Translations under genes and position numbers: made by a program
Assembly: GCF_021018805.1 (NCBI RefSeq)
Contig: NC_086247.1
Span: 120,825,094-120,889,093, forward strand
DNA from: Prinia subflava
Lineage: Eukaryota > Chordata > Aves > Passeriformes > Cisticolidae
DNA length: 64,000 bases
Direction of reading: 5' to 3'
In this document: positions 1 through 17,384 of the stretch, piece after piece
Position numbering within the stretch: the stretch's first letter is position 1
Layout: every line of letters begins with the position of its first letter
The notes under the pieces: model-generated
Seen by the model: the letters and a program-made list of their open reading frames with translations, nothing else
What the model was told of the DNA's origin: nothing
Database searches by the model: none

Positions 1-6904
<6,904 letters not shown>

Positions 6905-7076
6905 ATTTATTCAAGCATGCCATGGGTAAGTATGTTTTTATGTGTTAAAATTGCAGTGATTCTTGAGAGTAGCTGCAGGAGTTAAAAGCTTTTTAGGATA
7001 TTATCTTTCCTTTAAAAAATGGTTAGATGAATAATTTCATAACCTATTTTTTTACTCTTTACTTCTGTTGAAACAG

Positions 7077-7565
7077 GCTTCACTGTATAAATAGGAGAGG
7101 ATGAGAGCCCAGAGGTAACAGAACAGCTTCAGGTTATCGAAATAACAATGTTAAGGAAACACTTATCTCAGTCATGCATAAATATGCAGTGATATGGCAG
7201 AAGACACCAGAGCAGATGCAGAGAGCCATTTTGTGAATGGATTTGGATTATTTAATAACATTACCTTACTGTGGAGGAAGGATTGTAAAAATGCCTTTGA
7301 GACAGTTTCTTAGCTTTTTAATTGTTGTTTCTTTCTAGTGGTCTTTGTAAGTGTAGAAGCATTCCTTTGATAATGTTAAATTTGTAAGTTTCAGGTGACA
7401 TGTGAAACCTTTTTTAAGATTTTTCTCAAAGTTTTGAAAAGCTTTTAGCCAGGATCATGGTGTAATAAGACATAACGTTTTCCTTTTAAAAATTTAAGTG
7501 CGTGTGTAGAGTTAAGAAGCTGTTGTACATTTATGATTTTAATAAAATAATTCTAAAGGAAATAT
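7077..7565 (+). other. HNRNPA2B1: HNRNPA2B1 3'UTR exon
   Basis: Starts after acceptor GTTGAAACAG. From 'gcttcactgtataaatag' onward the sequence is almost identical to the human HNRNPA2B1 3'UTR as I remember it, over several hundred bases, far more than expected for neutral UTR. In mammals alternative splicing inside this UTR makes NMD-sensitive transcripts that autoregulate the protein. The right end is set by the poly(A) signal at 7541 and is approximate. Confidence 0.88.
7541..7546 (+). terminator. HNRNPA2B1: HNRNPA2B1 proximal poly(A) signal
   Basis: AATAAA followed by an ATTCTAAAGGAAA-type stretch, at the same place relative to the conserved UTR as in human. Cleavage is expected 10-25 nt downstream. 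Longer 3'UTR forms cannot be excluded. Confidence 0.8.
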
Positions 7566-10500
7566 TGTGTAATTTTAGATTTTTTTTTTAATACTGTAAA
7601 ATAAGGCAAGGAGTGGGTAGTATAAGGTCCCACATAATACAAAGCTATTGTTGTATGTGTAAAATTTAATGCTGGTGAGAAAAAGTATGTTGTCTGTAAA
7701 TTACCAGGTTTAAAATATCTAGGTAACTTAAGGGGTATCTCTGCAAGGAGAAACACCTTTTTAGATTTTTTAGATGCTGCTTCTTCAATGGCAAAGAAAG
7801 GAAAAACCCCCAGCAAGGTACTCTTCCAGGGACGCAGGTCTAGTACAAGAGAACTCTTGAAAACATCACTAAAAGTTCAGCCAGTCTTAAAAAGCTGTGC
7901 TGTATCTCTGCAAAGCTTTAACTACGGTAGATTGTTTATAAGGATGGCAACGAAGGCTGAGGGTGTAGAGCAAAATAGTTCTAAGCTTCAGTTAAACTTC
8001 TTTAGGTAAGATCTTATTTACTTTTTCTTTCTTAATGTTTCAAAACCAAGAAACTAATAATGTATGACAGTATTCTTTCAGTATAGTGATTATCGTTATG
8101 TAGTTTAACATAGCAGTGAATTGAGTTAATGATTACAAATTGAAAAGAAACTTGTGAATCCTGTTTTCTTGTATTAAATTTTTTTACAAAAAAAATTGTT
8201 AATTTCAGCTACTTAACATATTTTTTTCCTACTGGAATCTAGCTATGATATGAACCCTGGACAAGCATAGACTGCTGCCACTGTACACTGCTACAGTTGA
8301 ACAAATGAGACCTGCAAGTGTCCATTAGTAAAGCTTTGCAAGGGTTCCATCCCTGGTGTTGGTAGTTAAAATGGTAGGTCACAAGTTAATTAAATCATAC
8401 AACTTTATTTTTGCATCCTGCAACATTTTCTTTTTTCTTGGAAGTCTATGCATTATGGTGGTTGCAAGGTAATGCAATGAAGGTAGTTCCGTGCTGTTGA
8501 AAATGAACGATGTTGTTACGTGTCTTGTCTGCTGTAATCTATTCTATATAACACCTTTCATCCTGAAGGTTCCCAAGTAACTGTAGCCTGTTTACGTGTA
8601 AGGAAAAAATGGCACCACAGAATACATCTGCCTCTGTGAAGGAATGTGTCGTCCATTCTTTTAACAACTGCATAAGCAGTTCTTTAGGAGGGAAAGTGAA
8701 ACCTTCAAATGAAACTGCAGGTGGTATTTCATAAGTGTGCAATGTATTTATGTAATTGGAATTTGGCTAGAATGTTGAGGTTTCCACCATTTTTTATAGT
8801 TCTTGCAGCTAACAAACCTTAGTGCCAAATTTAGTCAGCTTTACTCTCACTGCATTGAATGTTTGCAGCTCAAATTGATGGAAATTTATCAAGTAATGAA
8901 TGAGTTATTCAGAGTAAGAGTGGCATACTCTGCTAGATTTGGTTTTTAAATAAAAAACAACAAAACCTATCAAAAAAAAAAAAGGCAACCGAAAATGCCT
9001 TAATTTCAATTGCCTCTAAACGGCTACCCATTGAAGAACGTGGACTCAGCTAACAAAAGTCCTGTTCCTTTTGTGTTAGACACACCAGTGAACTGCTTAT
9101 ACTTTTTTTTTAAAAAATGGCTGAAGTTCCCCTATTGGTAATTTGGTTTAGACATATGTGATAAACATCTTCAGATACACTTTTTTTTTCTTTGGCAGGA
9201 AGGTGCCATGCTGCAGGTAACTAATGAAGAAGTGGTCAACCACAGAAACGCTTCAAGAAATAAGAAATTCTGTATCATCAGAAAATAGTTGTTTTTTGCG
9301 GCCTTCATTAAAAATCTAGAGGTTAAATGAATACGAATACTGATAAAACATCACAATTAGTACAGCTCCCTGTAATGATGGGTTTTTTAAATTACAGTAA
9401 TAATGTCTTGTAAACATTTCGAATAAAATTCAGATTCATTAGGAGAAACAAATCACTAATGTTAAAATAGCAAACATTCTGTGAGTAGAAAGTTTAACTA
9501 CATATATTTATAACTTTCATAGCTTTAAAATAAAGTATTTTTATACCAAAGTAGTTCTAGTGTAATGCTTAATAAAAACTTAGTGTGTATTTAACATTAA
9601 ATAATGTTTGTTTAGACCCTTTCATGATTTGAAACATTCCATTTTGAGGTGAATTTAAAAGAGAATCAGTTTGACAAGTGTGTTCATGGAACTTGTTTCT
9701 CTGACCATGGGCACTTGTTCTCTTTTGGGAGAAACAGTGCTGCAAATTTAAAGTGCTGATGTCTTTGCTGTTGGACACATGTACCTAAAAGTAGCTTTTT
9801 TGGGCTATGTTTTATATTAATTACCTCACACTTCCTTGCCAGCGAAACTATGAACTAAGTCAGTTTATCAGATTGTAGTAGGACTAGAGCTTTATCCTTT
9901 TCACTTTTAAAGAGCTTTTAGCGTGAAGAGAGACTGACTGGAATGTAGAGTTCCTGCTGTACAAAACTGTTATTACCCAGATGCAGCTGCATCTGGGAGC
10001 GGACGAAAAATAACAAAACAAAAAATGCCAGATCAAACAAAACGACTAAAACAAACACCAGGCGTGAGCTTGGGAAGGCTTCAGTTGGGAGTGTATTTTA
10101 TGGGAAGGTGTCTTGAGGTTACACTGTTCTAATCACTTATCTTCATGCATGGTTTATTCAAAACTTGAAATTTATATGCTTTAGCAGAATTTAACCTTTG
10201 TAATAATGTTTAAGGATTTACATACATTTTTTTCTGTTTCTTAAATGGAACTTTGAAATACTTGCATAGGTAACCAGTGGGCTGCAATGGAAGCAGAAAA
10301 TGAAGATGCACAAATCTGCATTACTTTCTTCTTTCCAACAGAATGACCAGATCATAAGGAATTTGCCTCCTTTCCTATAACTTAGATGTAGTTGATGGAA
10401 GTTTTTTCTTTACAGTTGCCAAGTCCACGTTCATATACCAGTTTAAAAACTAACAAAACCACTTCAAAGGGCAGTAATTATTTTTCTGTTTAAAATACTA

Positions 10501-13500
10501 TTTCAGTAGTTTAGCAACAAGGTTTAAAATTTACTTGAATTGAGTATGTTTTCCATGATGAGGATGTTCTCATTTTGATCGGTTGGCAGTGGGGGAGGGG
10601 ACTGTATAGGGGGGCAGCACTGCAAGAATGAAGTTACTGGATATTTAAGGTCTTGAAAACCTGGTGTATTTAAGTTCCCTGATGTCCTGGTGTTAAACTT
10701 CCATGATGTTTCTCTTGGTATGGTCTTGAAAGTTAAGGCATGTGACAATCAACAGTGTTCACCAATGAATGTGGTGAAAGAAGTCACAGTTTTGGCTCAG
10801 CCTGATACTGGAAGTTAGCAACTTCAAATAAAAGCAGTATTGTGTGGTCAATTACTGGTCATCAATTTGTAGACAGTTCTTCCTTTCTATCAAGTGCGAT
10901 TTTGTCATTACAGACTTTGCCTTCCAATTAAGTGTAACATTACAGTGTTTCCAGGTACTGACATGTGAGAATCAGGTTGTCAGTACTAGGTCCAGCTTTC
11001 CCCCAGCAAACACTTTGTGCAGCAGAGGGAAGAAAGAAAACCACCATAACTTGCTGATAACATAGGTATCATAGGTAACTTGGGTATGTGAGCCAAAGAA
11101 CACTCAGAAATAGATTATGACTTGTATTTATAAAGTGGTGGTGAAAAGAGGTCAGTATTAGGGTTCTGGCCACTCAAACTTTTATTTATTTACAGTGAAT
11201 GTTGAATTTTATTCACTTCTGTTGTGTTGCAGGTGCTAAAAAACATTCAAAAAATGTGAACAATTGCTGTTAATACTGTAAAATGAACCAGACTTAAACT
11301 TTGTTACGTGTAGGAAAGGCTTTTCTTCTAGTTTGATGGTGAATGTACATGATCTCTTAGTGATGAAATCTTACCACTTCTGGTGGAAGAAAATCCAAGC
11401 CCGGGAAATGGATCTGAGTTTTCAAACAGTTGTCAGCTGAGTTTCTTTGGCAGCTTTACCTCATTGGTATAGGATAATTTGCTTGGAACATACTGGGGCT
11501 GTACATTCCCTATAGGTTTAGTGTTTGTTGGTTTTTGAAACAGAGTGTGTGATGCAAGTGAAACCCTGTAGTAGTGCTGTTACATCTTTTTCCACCTAAG
11601 GGAGATGGCTGTTTCTCTTCAGCCATGTTTATTCAGCCATACCATTTGGTGTGTCTAGGAATGCATAGGAGTGTTATATGGAGGGGTTTGCCTGGGGAAT
11701 AATGATCCATTTTGCCAGAAGTACTGTCCCTTTTAACAGTCATGTTTGCTTTGCAGCTACTGTTGGCTTGTGTTGCACAGAAATATTGTCAGGTGTTACT
11801 CCAGTCAATGGAGTAAGTGGTTTGTTTATCAGCAGTAAAATTAACAGTGTCTAAACACCTATGTGACTTAGAGTGCTATGAACATATAAGGTCAGTAGTG
11901 TTTGGGCAGCTCATAGTCACAAATTAGCTTGTGTGACCTGCCATGCTGCTTCATGGTACGAAAAAGGGCACTGGGAGAAGTCCAAGAAAATTGCTGTTAC
12001 CAGCACTCTTCCCTCCCCCCTCCCTTGCTGGGTTCATTTTGGGGCATTCTTGTATGAAAATGGGTGGCTGATGGACTTCACAGGACTCTAGTAGCTATGC
12101 AGCAGGTGTCAAGTTGGAGTACTTTGAGGTACACTAATACTACTTCACCTAGTTAAATCTGCCATCTATTCGGTTTACTTAATAAACAGTTTTGCACTAC
12201 ACCCTGGTGTTGAGTGTTCTGTTGCCTTATTTATAGGTCTCTGCCATCTCTGTCCTCAAGATTCTTGTTAGAACTGTACTTCTGACTTCCACAGGATGAA
12301 CTGAAGTGTGTGTGTTTGGGGCAAAGATTGGACAAGTTGATACTCATGAAGTGCTTTGTCCTTTCTTTTTTGTCATTGAAATTCGTTCTTCTGGTTCCCC
12401 CATCTAAAACTAGATTGTAAGCTCTTGAGCAGGAACATTTTTAGCTTGTAAAATCTGGTGTTGTGAAAAGCCAAATCTGTTGAATAAAACCAAAACCATG
12501 AATTTAAAGCTGCACTTCAGTGCAGTACTGTAGTGGTCCTTCTAAACGTGTGTAGTGTTTCAGCAGAATGCCGTGTTCGTTTGGGGAAGATGTTCACACT
12601 TGTTTGCAGGATTCCTCTGTGGAACTGTCCAACCTTACAGCTCAAAAAACATGCAATGGGGGTTGCAGTTAGATGGAGTACTCTGCTTGCATTTGTTCCT
12701 CATGGATGTTTCTCCAGAACAGGTGTGACTCTTAGAGCAGCCAGCAGGTAATGCTCCACAGTACGTGTTGCTGCCATCAGTAAGTAATGGGAATACAGTA
12801 TGTGTGCACGGTGATGGCCCCACCACTTAGTGTTTTTACTTAATTTGACCTTGCTTAACCTCTTGCAGAGAAGCTCTTACTAACATAACAAAAATGCAAC
12901 TTACCACTGAAGTGCTGAAGACTACTTCAAAGCTTTGCCACAGGAACGGTATTTTAATGATCACTCCCACTTCGGTATTTCTGGGTTTTGTTGCTGTTGT
13001 CAATCTTCAGCTTAGTGGTTTCCTAGCTGTATTTAAGAAGTGTTTTCTGTCTAACTTCAGAGACTTGCATTTCAACACAATAGTAGTAAGGTAGGATGGC
13101 TTTGTCACATCTGGCTCCAGAGTAGGTTTGATACCACATTGTGTCTTCACGCAGTAAAGCTCCTGATCAGTATGCTTGGGATTTGGATTTTTTGAAAATC
13201 CTGATTTGTCAATAATAAAGCCAAGACAGACTTCATGCAGGTGTTGCCCACATTTTACAAACCTTGCAGTAACAACTTTCTTTGGTCAGTTCTGTTTCCC
13301 TGAAAAACTCAACTATACAGTGTCCCTTTTTTGGTACAGAGGTTGCAAATATAGTCTAAAGTGTATTTAGTGTACAGTACTTAAGGTGTATTAAAAGGTT
13401 CAGGCTGTCTACCCTAACCCACCCACCATTTGAGGACATAAAACTAAAAAGCATAGCCAAGACCAGGTGATACTTGGGGATTTTTTAGTGTGGGTTTTTT

Positions 13501-14586
13501 TTTTTGTGTGCCTATGTCTGTTTGGTATTTTCTTTAAACACAAGCTAGTTGCAGGAAGGGAAGATGCTTCAACAGCTTTTAGTTGAAATATGAGTGTGTA
13601 CTCAAACTAAAAACAGGACATAGGTCTGAATTCTACCTGTGATTTTGACCTGTGGGCAGGTAGCTGATGGTTTGAAAAAATACACACCCAGACATAATGC
13701 TCACTGTATTATCAGTACTGTTGCAGTGCACCCAAGATTAGTATTTCTGCTTAGAGTTGCTTGTTGGGTTCTGAGGAACTAAGGTTCAGACATCAACTCG
13801 TTAAAAAATACAGTTACTGGGCAATAATGACAGTTGAACTAGCTGTGGGCAGTTCATAATCCTTTACAATCTGCAAATTTACAGGTAATAAAATGGGATT
13901 TGGGCTGGTGTCTTAAATGGGATCAGTTGGAGTAAGCTGCTTTCCATTAGGATTGTGTTCTGAAAGGGTTACAGTATGCTTTAATTTTGGCATGTGCCAA
14001 AATTTAACCATGTAGCTGTTACTCAGTTGGGTACATGCAATACTCCATTAGCAGCTGGCCTTACAAAAATCCCCAGAGCTCACCTGCCACTGCTACTGAA
14101 GGAGTGGGCACAAAAAAGTTCAGCAGGTTTTTACTTCCCCGTGTGAATCCTGTAGCAGAAATACTTGGCTTTCTGGATTTCTCAATCCTAATCTAGTAGC
14201 TATCAGAATTCAAGCCCATGGGCAGTGAAGTAGGTTTAAAGACCTTGTCCTGCAAAGGGTAAGTGCATGGATTTTAAAATGTTTACTATGTCATTTAAAC
14301 AATTATGATCATACTGGCTTCAGTATGTACTTCTTTCTTCCCCTACAACTAGAAATGAAGTTCACAGATCATCATATGTTTCTGCTGCCTATTGCATGTT
14401 TTGGTTAAATCGTTTGATCTAGTCAGCAGACAAATCCCATGTGAATACCGACTGGGACATGTGCCTCACACAGATGCTAAACCAACAGCAAGAAATTGCG
14501 TGCCCTCAGTAATGAGACTTTTTGCTATGAATTTACACTTAGCAATTTGAGGCTGTGATGAAACCAATAAAGAAGACATGCACACA
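7566..14586. other. Interval between convergent HNRNPA2B1 and NFE2L3
   Basis: No protein gene is visible in 7 kb. On the + strand further AATAAA hexamers occur at 8949, 9422, 9529, 9571, 10827, 12181 and 12483, so part may be extended HNRNPA2B1 3'UTR; 12181 has a GT-rich stretch after it and is the best-looking distal signal. The interval also holds the E-box palindrome at 9976-9997. Open frames here are short and lack domains. Confidence 0.6.
9976..9997. promoter_or_regulatory. Perfect 22-bp palindrome of three abutting E-boxes
   Basis: A perfect inverted repeat with no spacer, centred between 9986 and 9987. Its inner 18 bp read CAGATG-CAGCTG-CATCTG: three CANNTG boxes back to back without spacers, flanked by CC and GG. 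It could be a bHLH dimer-binding element or, if transcribed in a long 3'UTR, a small hairpin. Function is inference. Confidence 0.4.
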
Positions 14587-14592
14587 TTTATT
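14587..14592 (-). terminator. NFE2L3: Candidate poly(A) signal for NFE2L3
   Basis: TTTATT on the + strand is AATAAA on the minus strand, about 1.6 kb after the NFE2L3 stop codon. It is the first canonical hexamer I found in that direction; an ATTAAA near 15937 is a closer alternative. Confidence 0.4.
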
Positions 14593-16169
14593 TAAAGAAA
14601 TATTTTAATAGAAAATGCTGAGAAAATTGTTCAAACAGACTGATTTCATTGTTGATAATTCAGTGCACTTAGCATTATCTTAGGGCTCCACTTTTTAGAA
14701 AATGCCACTTGACAGTATCAGTTTTGTTACAGATAAGTGCAAGCAGCCAATGTGACTTCCATGCTAGTGGCAGTTTGTTTCTTCAGTAGGTGTAACTTGG
14801 CATTTAAGCTTGTATATGTAGCTCTTAAATGTTTGGTACAGTGATTTTTTTAACATACCTGAGTGTAAATTTCCTCCACTGTCATCATGCTGCAACCAAT
14901 GAGAACTTTAAATACCAATTTTATGTGTTTTAGTTACAAAATTAACAAGTATTTGTTGTTATCTAGACATTAATACTAGTAGTTATTTTCATAATAATGT
15001 ACCTCAACATTCCTTCCTTATCATTCATTACAGGCCTTTTAGGCCATCCCTTGCAGAACTTTTTCAGGCTGTAAAACAGTAAAGGATAGGATGTTTTAGA
15101 TATGTGAGTAAATAAAACTACTTCTTTTTAATAGCACAAATAAATGTGAAACCAAAAAACTTCACTTGGGGCACTATCAGAATGTAACCTATAATTACAA
15201 GTATAGATAAATAGTAATTTGGTTCAATTTAATTTAAAGACTAGGTAAAATGTTTTTAAAAATTAAATCTGGAACATTGAAGAAGCTTAAAAATACCAGT
15301 TAAAAAGCCACAGAGAAAAACTAAAGTACTTCATGAGGAAGGTGTCAAAATGGGAGGAAAACAGAAGGTACACAAGTAATTATCACAGTCACTAGCAAAC
15401 AACAGGAACTCCTTTATCATTGGTCATTTTTGTGGAAGAAAGTTGAGAATTATTCAGTTGCACAGGATGAAGGTAAGACAATATTGAATCAGACACTTAC
15501 TTTCAGCATCTCTTTGCAGACTGAGTGTATGAGTTGTAAAATTAAGTGGCAGATTGTCTTTCTTGGAGTTATGATGGTTAAAGTAGTGAGGAAAAATGCA
15601 GTAGCCTCCCGGGCTGCTCTCTTCAAAGGAAAACTAGGAAAAGTAGAGCCGTTCTGAATAAATGCAAAGCATGGAGTTATCTCGTGAGCCTATGTAAATC
15701 CCAAGTGAATTCAGGTTGAACTATAATTTTGCTTTCAGTGCTAGAGAATAAAATAAGGTTATTCTCTGTATAGAATCGGGTATTCAAGACTTAAAGCATT
15801 TTCTTGCATGTGTAATGTTGCTCTAAAGCTGACTTTTATCCCTCACTGATGTTCTCCCTTCTGCTCCCATTACCAGTAACTAGATTCCTAGTTTTAACAT
15901 AGATCTATAAAATACACTACACTGATGGTCTAGCTCCTTTAATTCTAACTACAACTAAACAGATTTCCTCATCCAGAAGCCTCAGCTTATGGACCCTCTA
16001 ACAGATCACAGTTGGCTGGGTTTGCCAGACCCTTGAACCATGGAGTGTTTCTCGTCAAGTGTAGTTGTTTCTGTTTGAACTGTGGTAATCACTGACATTT
16101 AGTCTTCACATAAGCATTTTTCTCACCCTTTTAGGTAAATAAAGGCGATTTAGGTGATCTCCAGTTATC
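14593..16169 (-). other. NFE2L3: Probable NFE2L3 3'UTR
   Basis: AT-rich sequence downstream of the NFE2L3 stop in its direction of transcription. No coding feature is seen; the extent depends on which poly(A) signal is used. Confidence 0.45.
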
Positions 16170-17384
16170 TTACTTTTGTTTCTGCTCTTTTCTGTTATCT
16201 TGTTTCTGTTCAGATTTGGCCAAGTGCTTGGGTACTATGAAAACACTACCATTGCTACTGCAATGAATGACATATTGGTGTGGGTTAACAGGTCTCCCCT
16301 GGTCATCCCTCAGTCTACTGAAAATGTCATGGTACAAGTTGTTTAACTTTTGCTTTATCTGGTTGATTGATTTGCTACACTGGGAGTGCTCTTTTTTAAG
16401 GCTCTCCTTTTGTGTTTGGAGATTACACACATCTTCTTCCAAATTAAGAATTGCATTCAGTTTGCGTTTTCGACATTTTTGAGCAGCTACCTTGTTTTTT
16501 CCTCTTCGTCTGATGTCACGTAGAAGTGATACCTGAGTTTCTGTCAGCTGGTTCTTTGCTAGCATGGTGTTGAAAGAGTCGACGGACATGCTCACAATTT
16601 CATCAACTGAAAATGGGATTCTCAGAGCTTTTGCACGACATTCATCTCTGCTCTGGTTAGTAGCCGTGGAATTATGGCACCTATCCTTTACTTCGTTTGA
16701 TTTCTTCATCCACATCTGTTGATAATGCTCTGGAGTGAATGCTGCTTGACTTGGCAGCTGATTGTAAGTGTGATTATGAAGAAACTGCTGAAGTAGAACT
16801 GCTGATGTAGAACACTCTGCATCACCTGGATATTCCACATGGCTGTGCCTAATGTTTTCATGGCAGTGGCCACCAACAGCTCCTAAGCCATGTGAAGGAG
16901 CAGATTTAACACCATTGCTGTACCCAACAGAATCTTCACAGCTGACTGAGTAAGAGCTGGTGCTGTGATTTGAATTCAAAGATAGTCCCGAATCTGAGCA
17001 AGGCTCTTCAAAGAGCTGAGAAACTTCTATAGGACCAAAGCCATCCTCCAAAGCCAAAGACATGAGCTTAATTTCATCAAAATTACCATCCTGGGCTGTT
17101 AGATTTCTCAGGTCAGCAGCTGAAAACAGCCCTGTCAAATTTGACGCATGAAATAGTGATTCTGGATTTGTAGTATCAGAGCTTGATTGAGGGAAAAACT
17201 CTTGCCTTTGTAAGTGTCTTGGTTTTGAATTGAATTGAGTGGGGTAATCTGTTCTTAGTAGTATGGCATCAGGAGGACTGAAACTGTTCTGAAGTGTCTG
17301 GGTCAAATTTATATTGTGATGCGACGATGATGGGTCTTGGCCTCTACTAGAAGTAGCAACTTGTGTATCTTCCAGGAAGTTCTC
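16170..17384 (-). CDS. NFE2L3: NFE2L3 last exon, transactivation, CNC and bZIP
   Basis: Open for 404 codons from the TCTTTTAG acceptor (AG at 17385-17386) to the TAA at 16170-16172. There is no internal start at the left end of the frame, as expected for an internal exon: the first residues are Glu-Asn-Phe-Leu-Glu. Several N-glycosylation sequons occur (Asn-Leu-Thr three times, Asn-His-Ser, Asn-His-Thr, Asn-Ser-Thr), typical of the NRF1/NRF3 luminal domain. The basic region is near 16455-16500, with the unusual Lys codon AAA at 16476-16478. No frameshift or early stop. Confidence 0.97.
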   Translation of the reverse strand, partial: ENFLEDTQVATSSRGQDPSSSHHNINLTQTLQNSFSPPDAILLRTDYPTQFNSKPRHLQRQEFFPQSSSDTTNPESLFHASNLTGLFSAADLRNLTAQDGNFDEIKLMSLALEDGFGPIEVSQLFEEPCSDSGLSLNSNHSTSSYSVSCEDSVGYSNGVKSAPSHGLGAVGGHCHENIRHSHVEYPGDAECSTSAVLLQQFLHNHTYNQLPSQAAFTPEHYQQMWMKKSNEVKDRCHNSTATNQSRDECRAKALRIPFSVDEIVSMSVDSFNTMLAKNQLTETQVSLLRDIRRRGKNKVAAQKCRKRKLNAILNLEEDVCNLQTQKESLKKEHSQCSKSINQIKQKLNNLYHDIFSRLRDDQGRPVNPHQYVIHCSSNGSVFIVPKHLAKSEQKQDNRKEQKQK

